A DNA stretch of 64,000 nucleotides. Source: Pseudoxanthomonas sp. (GTDB taxonomy: Bacteria > Pseudomonadota > Gammaproteobacteria > Xanthomonadales > Xanthomonadaceae). The DNA is taken from assembly GCF_027498035.1 (NCBI RefSeq), contig NZ_CP114978.1, positions 3,348,001 through 3,412,000 of the forward strand, read 5' to 3'. How positions within the stretch are numbered: the stretch's first letter is position 1; every line of letters starts with the position of its first letter. Below are positions 52,849-62,067 of the stretch, piece after piece. The position numbers were made by a program, and so were the translations under genes. Below the pieces are notes generated by a model that searched no databases, was not told where the DNA came from, and worked only from the letters and a program-made list of their open reading frames with translations.

Positions 52849-54096
52849 ATGCCTGAGTCCTCCCACGCCCTGATCCAGAACGACATCGTCCTGTTTGGAT
52901 TGATCGCCGCCACACTCGCCTTCGTGTTCTGGACCGCCTCGCGTCCCAGTGGCGGATGGCAGAAGTTCTACGCCGTCGTGCCGCCGCTGCTGCTGTGCTA
53001 CTTCATCCCCGGCATCTTCAATTCGATCGGCTTGATCGATGGCGCCAACAGCCAGCTCTACAACCCGGTCGCCAGTCGCGTGCTGCTGCCCGCGGCGCTG
53101 GTGCTGCTGACCCTGACCATCGACCTCAAGGCGGTGCTCGGCCTGGGCTGGAAGCTGCTGGCCATGTATTTCGGCTCGTCGCTGAGCATCATGCTGGGCG
53201 CCTTCTTCGCGTTCTGGCTGATGGGCCAGCTGCATCCGGCCACCGTTGCCGGCGACACCTGGGGCGGCATGGCCGCGCTGGCGGGCAGCTGGATCGGCGG
53301 CGGCGCCAACATGGTCGCGATGAAGGAGATCTTCCAGGTCAACGAAACCACCTTCGGCCAGTTCGTGGTGCTGGACGTGGGCGTGGGCTATGTGTGGATG
53401 GCGGTGCTGATCTTCCTGGCCGGTCGCGCCAAGCAGATCGACGCGCGCTCCGGCGCCGACACGCGCGCGCTGGAAGACCTGCAGCAGCGCCTGGCCGATT
53501 ACAGCGCGCAGCACGCGCGCATCCCGACCCTGGCCGATTACATGCTGATCATCGGCGTGGCGTTCGGCGTGGTCGGCCTGGCCCATGCGGTGTCGCCGCC
53601 GCTGGCGGCGTGGTTCGCGCCGTATCCGTGGGCGCATTCGGCCAGCCTGGATTCGCCGTACGTGTGGGTGGTGCTGCTGTCCACGGTGATCGGCCTGGGG
53701 TTGAGCTTCACCGGCGCGCGCAAGCTCGACGGTGCCGGTGCCTCGAAGATCGGCACGCTGTTGCTGTACGTGCTGATCGCCTGCATCGGCATGCAGATGG
53801 ACATCGCCGCGCTGCTGGACCGGCCGTGGCTGTTCGCGCTGGGGATCATCTGGATCCTGGTCCACATCGTGCTGCTGTGGGGGTTGGGCAAGCTGCTGAA
53901 AGTGCCGTTCTTCTATTTCGCCATCGGTTCGCAGAGCAACATCGGCGGGCCGGCCTCGGCACCGGTGGTGGCGGCGGTGTTCCATCCGGCGCTGGCGCCG
54001 GTGGGCGCGTTGCTGGGCACCCTGGGCTATGCGACCGGCACGGTGCTGGCCTACCTGGTCGGGATCGGCCTGCGCGCGATGGCCGGCGCGGGTTGA
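52849..54096 (+). CDS. DUF819-family integral membrane protein
   Basis: 415 residues with about 10-11 membrane segments, including GSWIGGGANMVAMKEIF and the C-terminal GSQSNIGGPASAPVVA, hallmarks of DUF819. Function is not established for the family; the fold suggests a transporter. It lies 82 bases after the D-Ala-D-Ala dipeptidase on the same strand. In this place it could carry a stem-peptide product over the inner membrane, which would complete the proposed locus; this is inference. Confidence 0.8.
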   Translation: MPESSHALIQNDIVLFGLIAATLAFVFWTASRPSGGWQKFYAVVPPLLLCYFIPGIFNSIGLIDGANSQLYNPVASRVLLPAALVLLTLTIDLKAVLGLGWKLLAMYFGSSLSIMLGAFFAFWLMGQLHPATVAGDTWGGMAALAGSWIGGGANMVAMKEIFQVNETTFGQFVVLDVGVGYVWMAVLIFLAGRAKQIDARSGADTRALEDLQQRLADYSAQHARIPTLADYMLIIGVAFGVVGLAHAVSPPLAAWFAPYPWAHSASLDSPYVWVVLLSTVIGLGLSFTGARKLDGAGASKIGTLLLYVLIACIGMQMDIAALLDRPWLFALGIIWILVHIVLLWGLGKLLKVPFFYFAIGSQSNIGGPASAPVVAAVFHPALAPVGALLGTLGYATGTVLAYLVGIGLRAMAGAG

Positions 54097-54154
54097 AGCC
54101 GGCAGGCAGGCGTTTGCGCCTAGAATCGCGACATAGCCGACGTGGGGACGTGTG

Positions 54155-55108
54155 ATGGTCGAAGCCTGGGGTCTGTTCGTGCTGGGCCTGGTGCTGCTGG
54201 CGCTGGGCGGCGACACGCTGGTCAAGGGCGTGTCGGGCCTGGCCCAGAAGGCCGGGCTGTCGCCGTTCACTGCCGGCCTGCTGCTGATGGCGTTCGGCAC
54301 CTCGCTGCCGGAGTTGTTCATCAATGCCGCGGCGCTGATCAAGGGCGAGCCGGCGCTGGCCCTGGGCAATGCGGTCGGCAGCAATCTGGTGAACCTGGGC
54401 CTGACCCTGCCGCTGGCCGCGCTGTGCGCGCCGCTGCTGGTGCGCATGCGGCTGCTGTCGCCGCTGTTGCTCGTGCTGGTCGTGGCCACTGCGCTGGTGA
54501 TGGTGTTCGGGCTGGATGGCCGGATCAACCGGCTTGAAGGCACGATCCTGCTGGTGGGCTTCGTCGTGGTGTTGGTGCGCATGGTGGTGCTGGGGCGCAG
54601 TGAGGCGCCGGCAGTCCGTACCAGCGTGGAAACCTTTGCTTCCACCCGCACCGTGCTGTGGCTCAACCTGGTCCGGCTGGTGATCGGCGTGGTGCTGCTG
54701 GGCTACGGCGCGCGCGATGTGGTCCAGGCGATGCAGGGCATCGCCCCGTCGCTGGGCCTGACCCCGCTGATGGCCGGCCTGCTGCCGCTGGCCATCGGCA
54801 GTGCCCTGCCGGAAATCGCCGCGGCCATCGTCGCCGCCCGGCGCGGCCAGGGCGACATGGTCCTGGGCCATGTGATCGGCTCCAGCGTGTGCAACCTGCT
54901 GCTGGTGATTGGTGGCATGGCGGTGATCGCGCCGCTGGCGCTGCCGGCCTCGTTCGTGCGGCTGGAACTGCCGGCCGCCATCGCCCTGGCCGTGGTGCTG
55001 GTGCCGATGTTGCGCGGCGACGCGCGCGTCAGCCGCGGCGAGGCGGCGGTGCTGTTGCTGGCCTTCGTCGGCTGGGTCGCACTGGAGCTGGCCTCGCTGT
55101 CATCGTGA
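54155..55108 (+). CDS. Calcium/sodium antiporter (CaCA family)
   Basis: 317 residues with about 10 membrane segments and the two alpha-repeats GTSLPELFINAAALIKGEPA and GSALPEIAAAIVAARRGQGD, each followed by a GN(A/V)xGSN- or GHVIGSS-type turn. This family exchanges Na+ or H+ for Ca2+. ATG 54155 has a GTG in frame next to it. TAGAAT at 54120-54125 is a probable -10. Its link to the wall-processing genes upstream is unclear. Confidence 0.9.
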   Translation: MVEAWGLFVLGLVLLALGGDTLVKGVSGLAQKAGLSPFTAGLLLMAFGTSLPELFINAAALIKGEPALALGNAVGSNLVNLGLTLPLAALCAPLLVRMRLLSPLLLVLVVATALVMVFGLDGRINRLEGTILLVGFVVVLVRMVVLGRSEAPAVRTSVETFASTRTVLWLNLVRLVIGVVLLGYGARDVVQAMQGIAPSLGLTPLMAGLLPLAIGSALPEIAAAIVAARRGQGDMVLGHVIGSSVCNLLLVIGGMAVIAPLALPASFVRLELPAAIALAVVLVPMLRGDARVSRGEAAVLLLAFVGWVALELASLSS

Positions 55109-55148
55109 GGGCGTCGGGCAGCAAAGGCGTGCCTGTCATACTCGTTGC

Positions 55149-56372
55149 ATGAATTCTGTACTCACGCCCATCGCCAGACCGCTGTCGCGCGCCGTGCAGC
55201 TGCTGGGTGAATTCTTCCGCCTGCAGGCGGCTTCCGGCATCGTGTTGATGATCGCCGCGGCGCTGGCGATGGTGGTGGCCAATTCGCCCTGGCATGACGC
55301 CTACGAACATTTCCGCCATCTGCCGATCGGCTTCAACGTCGGCGGGTTCTCGCTGCAGATGGGTGCCGAACATTGGATCAACGATGCGTTGATGGCGGTG
55401 TTCTTCCTGTTGGTGGCGCTGGAGATCAAGCGCGAAGTCGCCTGCGGGCAGCTGTCCAGCGTGTCGCAGATGTTGCTGCCGGTGCTGTGTGCCATGGGTG
55501 GCGTGGCGGTGCCGGCGCTGCTGTTCTTCGGCGTCAACCAGGGCGATGCCACCGCGTTGCGCGGCTGGGCCGTCCCGACCGCCACCGACATCGCCTTCGC
55601 CCTGGGCATCCTGGCGCTGCTGGGTTCGCGCGTGCCGCTGGGCATGAAGCTGCTGCTGTCCACGATCGCGGTGGTGGACGACCTGGTGGCCATCGTCATC
55701 ATCGCCATCTTCTACACCCACGATCTGCAGGCCGGGATGTTGGCCTGGGCCGCGGCCGGCATCGGCCTGATGCTGCTGCTCAACTGGCGCGGGGTGACGG
55801 CCTTGGCGCCGTACCTGCTGATCGGCGCGGTGGTCTGGTACTGCGTGTTGAAGTCCGGCGTGCATGCCACGCTGGCCGGCGTGGTCACCGGCCTGCTGAT
55901 CCCGCTGCGCGGCAAGGACGCTGACGCGCCGTCGCCGCTGGAAACGCTGGAGCATGCCCTGCATCCGTGGGTGGCCTATGCGGTGCTGCCGCTGTTCGCC
56001 TTTGCCAACGCGGGCCTGGCACTGGCCGGCCTGAAAGTCGGCGACGTGCTGGCGCCGGTGCCGCTGGGCGTGGTGCTCGGACTGGTCCTGGGCAAGCCGG
56101 TCGGCATCGTGGCGGTCGCCGTACTCGCGCGCGCGACCGGCATCGCGCGTTATCCCGACGGCATGGACTTCAAGGCGCTGCTGGGCCTGGGCATGCTGTG
56201 TGGGGTGGGCTTCACCATGAGCCTGTTCATCGCCAACCTGGCCTTCGGCAACACGCCGGGGCATTTCGGCGAATCCACGATCCTGGGAATCCTGTGCGGC
56301 TCGGTGATCTCGGCGCTGATCGGCTGGGCGTGGCTGCGCCTGACCCTGCGTGACGTCGCTGCCGATGCCTGA
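55149..56372 (+). CDS. nhaA: Na+/H+ antiporter NhaA
   Basis: 407 residues with about 12 membrane segments. The ion-binding pair VVDDLVAIV (Asp-Asp) and the helix-IV segment PTATDIAFALGIL are intact, as is ALEIKREVACGQL near the N-terminus. NhaA expels Na+ in exchange for 2 H+ and keeps pH and salt balance. It starts 40 bases after the CaCA gene, and its stop lies within the next gene's start region (8-base overlap). Confidence 0.95.
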   Translation: MNSVLTPIARPLSRAVQLLGEFFRLQAASGIVLMIAAALAMVVANSPWHDAYEHFRHLPIGFNVGGFSLQMGAEHWINDALMAVFFLLVALEIKREVACGQLSSVSQMLLPVLCAMGGVAVPALLFFGVNQGDATALRGWAVPTATDIAFALGILALLGSRVPLGMKLLLSTIAVVDDLVAIVIIAIFYTHDLQAGMLAWAAAGIGLMLLLNWRGVTALAPYLLIGAVVWYCVLKSGVHATLAGVVTGLLIPLRGKDADAPSPLETLEHALHPWVAYAVLPLFAFANAGLALAGLKVGDVLAPVPLGVVLGLVLGKPVGIVAVAVLARATGIARYPDGMDFKALLGLGMLCGVGFTMSLFIANLAFGNTPGHFGESTILGILCGSVISALIGWAWLRLTLRDVAADA

Positions 56373-57228
56373 TGCCTTGTTGTTCGGTGGGACCGGACAG
56401 ATCGGCCGGCCGTTGATCGCCGGCCTGCTGCATGCGGGCTGGCGCATGTGGGCCGTGTCGCGCCAACCGCAGGTCGTGCAGGCCGGGGTGTGCTGGCTGC
56501 GCGGGGACCTGGATCACCTGGAGGGTGCGCCGGCGGCCGTGGATGCGATCTTCAGCGCCGGGCCGCTGGATGGGTTCGCGCGCTGGTATGCGCGGGGCGT
56601 GGTGCGGGCGCCGCGCGTGGTCGCCTTCGGTTCGACCAGCCTGGCGACCAAGCAGGATTCGATCGACGCAGACGAACGCGACCTGGCCGCGCGGCTTGCT
56701 GCGGCCGAGCAGGGCGTGTTCGCACAGGCGGCAGCGACCGGCGCGCAGGCCACGCTGCTGCGGCCAACCCTGGTCTACGGCGCCGGCCGCGATGCCTCGC
56801 TGACCCAGATCGCCGCGCTGGCGCGGCGTTTCGGCTGGTTTCCACTGCCCAATGGCGTCAACGGCCTGCGCCAGCCGGTGCACGTGCAGGACCTGGCCGA
56901 AGCGGCCCTGGCGGTGCTTGATCGCCCGGCAACCTTCGGCCAGGCCTACGCCTTGCCCGGCGGCGAAACGCTGGCCTATCGCGTAATGGTCGCGCGGACG
57001 CTGGCGGCGATGTCACCGCCGGCGCGGCTGTTGGAACTGCCGGCGCCGGTCTTCAGGAGCGTGGTCGGCCTCGCGCAGCGGTTCGGCGTCGCCCGTTCGC
57101 TCAACGCCGCCACCCTGGCACGGATGCGGCAGGACCTGGTGTTCGACAGCTCGCCGGCCAGGGCCGACTTCGGCTACGCACCGCGCGCCTTTGCGCCGAC
57201 CGCTGCGATGCTGGGGACGACGCGTTGA
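56365..57228 (+). CDS. NAD(P)-binding epimerase/dehydratase-like protein
   Basis: 287 residues with a Rossmann start LLFGGTGQIGRPLI (GGTGxxG), RPTLVYGAGRDASL and the substrate region HVQDLAEAALAVL. This is the extended SDR type found in sugar epimerases and NmrA-like reductases. There is no clear YxxxK dyad, so it may be a reductase or regulator. ATG 56365 is chosen over GTG 56350, and it is coupled to nhaA. Confidence 0.75.
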   Translation: MPDALLFGGTGQIGRPLIAGLLHAGWRMWAVSRQPQVVQAGVCWLRGDLDHLEGAPAAVDAIFSAGPLDGFARWYARGVVRAPRVVAFGSTSLATKQDSIDADERDLAARLAAAEQGVFAQAAATGAQATLLRPTLVYGAGRDASLTQIAALARRFGWFPLPNGVNGLRQPVHVQDLAEAALAVLDRPATFGQAYALPGGETLAYRVMVARTLAAMSPPARLLELPAPVFRSVVGLAQRFGVARSLNAATLARMRQDLVFDSSPARADFGYAPRAFAPTAAMLGTTR

Positions 57229-57244
57229 ACAGCGGGTGCGGCAA

Positions 57245-57724
57245 TCAGTAGCGCCAGCCCATCCTGCGATAGAACTTGGCCAGCACCCAGATCGGGCCGA
57301 TCAGCAGGTAGACGATGTCGGTGAGGAAGCTGGGTTTGCGGCCTTCGATCTTGTGGCCGACGAACTGCGCGATCCACGCCGCCACGAACACCGCCACCGC
57401 GCCCCACAACAGTACCTCGGTGCCGGCGCGCAGGGTCACCAGCCGGCACACGCAGCCCATGGTGAAGAACACCACGAACATGCCATAGCCGATCCGGCGC
57501 GAGAGCCGGTTGTAGAAGGTCCACGCGGCGAACATCGCCAGCGCCGCCCACACGCCGCTGCGGAACCAGCTGGCATGGATCGGAATGCACCACAGCAGCG
57601 CGATCACCGACCACAGGATGGCAGGCACGGCGACCACATGGATGGCCTGGTTGACGGGGTCGCGATGGTCACGCGAATAACTGGCGAACCAGTCGTCGAT
57701 CGGCCGGGTGGCAGGCGCGTTCAT
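57245..57724 (-). CDS. Mpo1/DUF962-like membrane protein
   Basis: 159 residues with four membrane segments. Core signature DWFASYSRDHRDPVNQAIHVVAVP, then FVGHKIEGRKPSF. Yeast Mpo1 of this family is an Fe-dependent 2-hydroxy fatty acid dioxygenase; His residues at NQAIH and FVGHK are kept. A similar lipid-modifying role in the bacterial inner membrane is possible but unproven. ATG 57724 has GGGAGG at five bases. A REP pair lies just upstream. Confidence 0.8.
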   Translation of the reverse strand: MNAPATRPIDDWFASYSRDHRDPVNQAIHVVAVPAILWSVIALLWCIPIHASWFRSGVWAALAMFAAWTFYNRLSRRIGYGMFVVFFTMGCVCRLVTLRAGTEVLLWGAVAVFVAAWIAQFVGHKIEGRKPSFLTDIVYLLIGPIWVLAKFYRRMGWRY

Positions 57725-57775
57725 CAATCCCTCCCGAGGATGTGTTCGCTGCAAAGCGCGGGGGACTTCGTGGTG

Positions 57776-57845
57776 TCGTGGGAGCTGCGTCAGCGGCGAT
57801 GGGCGTGATTGCGATGGCCTATCGCCGCTGAAGTGGCTCCCACGA
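57776..57845. repeat. Inverted GTGGGAGC-type REP
   Basis: TCGTGGGAGCTGCGTCAGCG at 57776-57795 continues to 57804 and matches the reverse complement of 57817-57845 at about 24 of 29 bases. A related half-copy (ATCGCCGCCATGGCGGCTCC) occurs at 61715-61734. This element type is frequent in Xanthomonadaceae and Pseudomonas intergenic regions. Confidence 0.8.
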
Positions 57846-57849
57846 GCGG

Positions 57850-58776
57850 TCAGTCGACGGTGATGTCGGCCAGCTTCTGCAGGGCTTCGGCGTAGCGGGC
57901 GCGGGTGCGCTCGATCACTTCGGCCGGCAGCACCGGGCCGGGCGCGGTCTTGCCCCAGTCGGTGGTTTCCAGGTGGTCGCGCACGATCTGCTTGTCGTAG
58001 CTGGGCGGACTGGTGCCCACCTGGTACTCGGCCGCCGGCCAGTAGCGCGAGGAATCCGGCGTCAGCATCTCGTCCATGATGTACAGGCGGCCGTCGGCAT
58101 CGGTGCCGAACTCGAACTTGGTGTCGGCCAGCAGGATGCCGCGCTGGGCTGCGTACTCGGCGGCGAAGGCGTAGATGCGCAGGGTCGCATCGCGCACGCG
58201 CTCGGCCAGGTCCGCGCCGACGGCACGCACCATCGCGTCGAAGTCGATGTTCTCGTCGTGGTCGCCGACGGCGGCCTTGGTCGAGGGGGTGAAGATCGGC
58301 TCGGGCAGTTTCTGTGCCTGCTGCAGGCCATCGGGCAGTTCGATGCCGCTGACCTTGCCGGTGCGCTGGTAGTCCTTCCAGCCGCTGCCGATCAGGTAGC
58401 CGCGGGCGATGGCTTCCACCGGCACCGGTTTGAGTCTCTTGGTGACCACCGCGCGCCTGGCGTACAAGGCCGGGTCCACGCCATCGGGCAGGACGCTTGC
58501 CACATCAATGCCGGTCAGGTGGTTGGGCATCAGGTGCGCGGTCTTCTCGAACCAGAAGTTCGAGATCTGGCAGAGCATTTCGCCCTTGCCGGGAATCGGA
58601 TCGGGCAGGACCACGTCGAACGCGCTCAGGCGGTCGGTAGCGACGATCAGCAGGTATTCACCGGGTGGCGCGTTGGCGGGCAGGCGCTCGCGCGGGATGT
58701 CGAAGACGTCGCGGACTTTGCCGCGGTGGCGCAGGTTCAGACCGGGAAGATCAGCTTGCAACAGCGTGGTGGGCAC
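57850..58776 (-). CDS. purC: SAICAR synthase PurC
   Basis: 308 residues; phosphoribosylaminoimidazole-succinocarboxamide synthase of the longer (yeast Ade1-like) form. Motifs: RHRGKVRDVFDI, VATDRLSAFDVVL, the CAIR/ATP region VVTKRLKPVPVEAIARGYLI, and LADTKFEFGTDADG. It joins Asp to CAIR in purine synthesis. Start is GTG 58776 with AGGAG five bases upstream; the longer frame reaching 59091 overlaps the opposite-strand J-domain gene and is rejected. Confidence 0.94.
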   Translation of the reverse strand: MPTTLLQADLPGLNLRHRGKVRDVFDIPRERLPANAPPGEYLLIVATDRLSAFDVVLPDPIPGKGEMLCQISNFWFEKTAHLMPNHLTGIDVASVLPDGVDPALYARRAVVTKRLKPVPVEAIARGYLIGSGWKDYQRTGKVSGIELPDGLQQAQKLPEPIFTPSTKAAVGDHDENIDFDAMVRAVGADLAERVRDATLRIYAFAAEYAAQRGILLADTKFEFGTDADGRLYIMDEMLTPDSSRYWPAAEYQVGTSPPSYDKQIVRDHLETTDWGKTAPGPVLPAEVIERTRARYAEALQKLADITVD

Positions 58777-58951
58777 AGGCACTCCTGACGTGACGCGTCC
58801 TTCGCGAATGACCCCGCACGCATGGCACACCGGCACGCCGGTCTGGCGGCGGCGGGTCGCGTAGTGTACGCGCCTGCGGGCGCTCGGGGGCGGGCCGGCA
58901 AAGCTGCCGTAAAATGGGCGCCTGAAACCCCACGGCAGGCAGGCGCAATCG

Positions 58952-59293
58952 ATGAACCGCTGGTACGGAAAGTTGCTGGGCGGCATCGCCGGGGCGCTGC
59001 TGTTCCGCCCCAACCCGGTGTTCGGGGTGCTGGTCGGGATCCTGCTGGGCCATGCCTTCGACCGGGACTGGTTCAAGCTGGCTAAGGACAACCCGTACCG
59101 GGCTTTCGACCTGACCAGCGACGCCAGCGATGCCGAAGTCGACCGGGCCTACCGCCGGCTGATTTCCCAGTACCACCCGGACCGCATGGCTGGGGCCGCG
59201 CCGGAGCTGCGCGCCCGGGCCGAAAGCCGCGCGCGCGAACTCAACGCCGCCTACGACCGCATCAAGACCCTGCGCCGCAAGCGCGCGGCCTGA
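58952..59293 (+). CDS. Membrane-anchored J-domain protein
   Basis: 113 residues: one hydrophobic segment (LLGGIAGALLFRPNPVFGVLVGILLG) at about 8-33, then a J-domain (NPYRAFDLTSDASDAEVDRAYRR, YHPDRM with the HPD loop). It is like the two ends of DjlA without the central domain. It should bring DnaK to the membrane. It is upstream of rpe by 30 bases. Confidence 0.85.
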   Translation: MNRWYGKLLGGIAGALLFRPNPVFGVLVGILLGHAFDRDWFKLAKDNPYRAFDLTSDASDAEVDRAYRRLISQYHPDRMAGAAPELRARAESRARELNAAYDRIKTLRRKRAA

Positions 59294-59323
59294 CCTTCCT
59301 TCTTCCCCATCTTCGAGCCTGCC

Positions 59324-59995
59324 ATGTCGAACTGCATCATTTCCCCGTCCATCCTGTCGGCCGATTTCGCACGATTGGGTGCCGAAGTGGACGCCGTGCT
59401 GGCCGCCGGCGCGGACTGGATCCATTTCGACGTGATGGACAACCACTACGTGCCCAACCTGACCATCGGCCCGATGGTCTGCGAGGCGCTGCGCAAGTAC
59501 GGCGTGACCGCGCCGATCGACGTGCACCTGATGGTCGAGCCGGTGGACCGGATCATCCCGGATTTCGCCAAGGCCGGCGCCAGCGTGATCAGCTTCCATC
59601 CGGAAGCCAGCCGCCACGTACACCGCACCGTGCAGCTGATCAAGTCGCACGGCTGCAAGGCCGGCGTGGTGCTCAACCCGGCCACCCCGGTGGATATCCT
59701 GGACTGGGTTTTGGACGAGGTGGACCTGGTCCTGCTGATGTCGGTCAACCCGGGTTTCGGCGGCCAGTCCTTCATTCCTTCGGCGCTGGAAAAATTGCGC
59801 GTGGTGCGACAGAAGATCGACGCCTCCGGCCGTGACATCCACCTGGAAATCGACGGCGGGGTGAAGGTCGACAACATCGCCGAAATCGCTGCGGCCGGCG
59901 CCGATACCTTCGTGGCCGGTTCGGCCATCTTCAACGCGCCGGATTACAGCGAAGTGATTGCCAAGATGCGCGCCGCCGTGGCGGGTGTGCGTTGA
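59324..59995 (+). CDS. rpe: Ribulose-phosphate 3-epimerase
   Basis: This 223-residue TIM-barrel enzyme of the pentose phosphate pathway interconverts ribulose 5-phosphate and xylulose 5-phosphate. Metal and acid/base residues are in SPSILSADFARLG, HFDVMDNHYVPN, DVHLMVEP and EIDGGV. Standard length. The TGA overlaps the TTG/GTG start of the GNAT gene. Confidence 0.96.
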   Translation: MSNCIISPSILSADFARLGAEVDAVLAAGADWIHFDVMDNHYVPNLTIGPMVCEALRKYGVTAPIDVHLMVEPVDRIIPDFAKAGASVISFHPEASRHVHRTVQLIKSHGCKAGVVLNPATPVDILDWVLDEVDLVLLMSVNPGFGGQSFIPSALEKLRVVRQKIDASGRDIHLEIDGGVKVDNIAEIAAAGADTFVAGSAIFNAPDYSEVIAKMRAAVAGVR

Positions 59996-60471
59996 GCGTC
60001 GTGATCCGCACGGCCACGCGCGCCGATGTGCCACTGATCCGCGAACTGGTCCAGGCGCTGGCCGACTACGAACGCGAGCCCGATGCGGTCAAGGCGACCG
60101 AGGCGGACCTGGCGCGCACGCTGTTCGACGACGGCGCCACCGCGCACAGCGTGATCTGCGAGCAGGACGGCGTGGCCGTTGGCTTTGCCGTGTACTTCTT
60201 CAATTATTCGACCTGGCTGGGTCGCAACGGCCTGTATCTGGAAGACCTGTTCGTGCGCCCGGAAGCGCGCGGGCAGGGCGCCGGACTGGCGTTGCTGCGG
60301 CACCTGGCCGGCGTCGCGGTGGCCAAGGGCTGCGGCCGTTTCGAATGGTCGGTGCTGGACTGGAACCAGCCGGCCATCGACTTCTATCGCGCCGCCGGCG
60401 CCAGGCCGATGGACGAATGGACCGTGTACCGCATGGACGGCCAGGCGCTGGCCGATTTCGCCCGCGGTTGA
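59992..60471 (+). CDS. GNAT-family N-acetyltransferase
   Basis: 159 residues. Motif A of the acetyl-CoA site is EARGQGAGLALLRHLA, the N-terminus IRTATRADVPLIRELVQALA is typical, and NQPAIDFYRAAGA is the C-terminal signature. Substrate unknown (amines or antibiotics are common). The start could be TTG 59992, which overlaps the rpe stop, or GTG 60001. Confidence 0.85.
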   Translation: MSVVIRTATRADVPLIRELVQALADYEREPDAVKATEADLARTLFDDGATAHSVICEQDGVAVGFAVYFFNYSTWLGRNGLYLEDLFVRPEARGQGAGLALLRHLAGVAVAKGCGRFEWSVLDWNQPAIDFYRAAGARPMDEWTVYRMDGQALADFARG

Positions 60472-60528
60472 GTTTCGTGTTTTCCAGGGCAGGCGCGTGC
60501 TGCGCCTGCCTGCAACAGGAGTTCCAAC

Positions 60529-61686
60529 ATGCTGCCTTTGTTCCGGCTGACCGCGCTGGCCATGACCGCGCTGCCCCTCGCCGCACCCGCAACGAGCTAC
60601 GACCTGCTGGTGGGTTCGTACACCGAAGGCGAGCGCCCGGGCCTGTACGCGTACCGCTTCGACAGCGACAGCGGCAGGCTCGAGGCCAAACCCCGGCAGC
60701 AGCTGCGCCTGGACAACCCGTCCTGGCTGGTGGTCTCGCCCGACCAGCGGCATGTGTATGCGGTCAACGAGAACGGCCCCGGCGCGCGTGATGCGGTCGG
60801 TCGCGCCAGTGCGTTGTCGCTGGATGCAAAGCACCAGCTGCGCCTGGACAACCAGGTGTCCACGCTGGGCGATCACCCGACCCACGCCAGCCTGACGCCC
60901 GATGGCCGCTACCTGCTGGTCGCCAACTATTCGGTCAACGCCGATCCGGGTGGCACGCTGGCGGTGCTGCCCATCGATGCAGCCGGCAAGTTGCAGCCGG
61001 TGACCCAGCTGTCCAGCTTCCAGGCCAGCCAGGTCGACAAGGACAGGCAGCTGTCGTCGCATATCCATTCGGTGACATTCGCGCCCGATGGCAGGACTGC
61101 GTATGTCGCCGACCTGGGCGGCGACCGCGTCTATGCGTACCGCTACGCACCGGCCGACAACACCGAGCGTCCGTTGCAGGCCGCTGCTACGCCATTCCTG
61201 GTGCTGCCGCCGGGCAGTGGCCCGCGCCACCTGGTGTTCGATGCAACGGGCAGGCACGCATACCTGACCCTGGAAATGACCGGGCAGGTCGCGGTGCTGG
61301 ATGTGGACGCCGAGGGTGTGTTGAAGCTGCGCACGGTGCTGGACCTGTTTGCGCCCGGCTTCAGCGGTGACAACGGCGCCGGCGCGATCCATCTCTCGGC
61401 CGACGACAGGTTCCTGTACGTGGTCAATCGCGGCACCGACAACCACATCGCCGTGTTCGCCGTCGCTGCTGATGGTGGACTGTCGCTGGTCCAGCGCCGC
61501 GCTACCGAAGGCCGCCAGCCGCGTGAATTCTCGATCGACCCCAGCGGGCGTTTCCTGCTGGTGGCCGCGCAGGGCGACGACCGCATCGTGGTGATCGCGC
61601 GTGACGCGAAAACGGGGACACTGGGCAAGACGCTGCAGACGGTTGAAGTGGCCGCGCCATCTGACCTCAAGTTCCTGAAGCCCTGA
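60529..61686 (+). CDS. Secreted lactonase-type (YbhE/Pgl) beta-propeller protein
   Basis: 385 residues with signal peptide (LTALAMTALPLAAPA), then about seven propeller blades, each with repeats such as PDQRHVYAVNE, PDGRYLLVANY and ADDRFLYVVNRG. Family members include cytosolic 6-phosphogluconolactonase; here the signal peptide puts it in the periplasm, so it may act on other lactones. The C-terminus sits in a GAAGCCCT tandem repeat (61677-61700) that contains the stop codon. Confidence 0.85.
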   Translation: MLPLFRLTALAMTALPLAAPATSYDLLVGSYTEGERPGLYAYRFDSDSGRLEAKPRQQLRLDNPSWLVVSPDQRHVYAVNENGPGARDAVGRASALSLDAKHQLRLDNQVSTLGDHPTHASLTPDGRYLLVANYSVNADPGGTLAVLPIDAAGKLQPVTQLSSFQASQVDKDRQLSSHIHSVTFAPDGRTAYVADLGGDRVYAYRYAPADNTERPLQAAATPFLVLPPGSGPRHLVFDATGRHAYLTLEMTGQVAVLDVDAEGVLKLRTVLDLFAPGFSGDNGAGAIHLSADDRFLYVVNRGTDNHIAVFAVAADGGLSLVQRRATEGRQPREFSIDPSGRFLLVAAQGDDRIVVIARDAKTGTLGKTLQTVEVAAPSDLKFLKP

Positions 61687-61700
61687 AGCCCTGAAGCCCT
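61677..61700. repeat. Three copies of GAAGCCCT at the lactonase stop
   Basis: An 8-bp tandem repeat, three perfect units, with the TGA stop formed at the junction of the first two. A change in copy number upstream of the stop would alter the last residues. Confidence 0.85.
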
Positions 61701-61735
61701 GATGGCTTGATGCCATCGCCGCCATGGCGGCTCCC

Positions 61736-61773
61736 AAAAAAAAGAAACCGCGCCGAGTGACCTCGGCGCGGTT
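61736..61773 (-). terminator. Minus-strand terminator without an upstream gene
   Basis: AACCGCGCCGAG / CTCGGCGCGGTT stem of 12 bp with a four-base loop. On the minus strand it is followed by a run of T. No minus-strand gene lies within the 2.2 kb to its right; it may end a small RNA. The remaining stretch to 62055 holds no protein gene that I can support. Confidence 0.75.
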
Positions 61774-62067
61774 CGGGGTGAATGCTGGAGGCTGATCCTG
61801 CCTCCCTCCGTCGTCCCTGCTATGGACTACGATCCTGCGCGTCGTTTCTGACCGGGGTATGACAATGGTGGCGGTAGTTCGTCGTTGGCCTGCTGCCAGC
61901 TTCACCTGCCTGAGGCCTGCCCGCCGCGGCTGGCCCGCATCGACGCGGTGCGCGGCAGGCGCGCCTGGGTCCCTGAGTACGACACATTGATCGGTCGGCG
62001 TGATCCGCCGGCCTCCGCCTGCGGGCGTCCGGGCGGTTGGGCTTTGGTCTAATGGTTGATTTTTATC

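Noticed and set aside
57850..59091. Longer purC reading from 59091
   Set aside because: The extra N-terminus overlaps the J-domain gene on the other strand; GTG 58776 has an ideal AGGAG and matches the family start.
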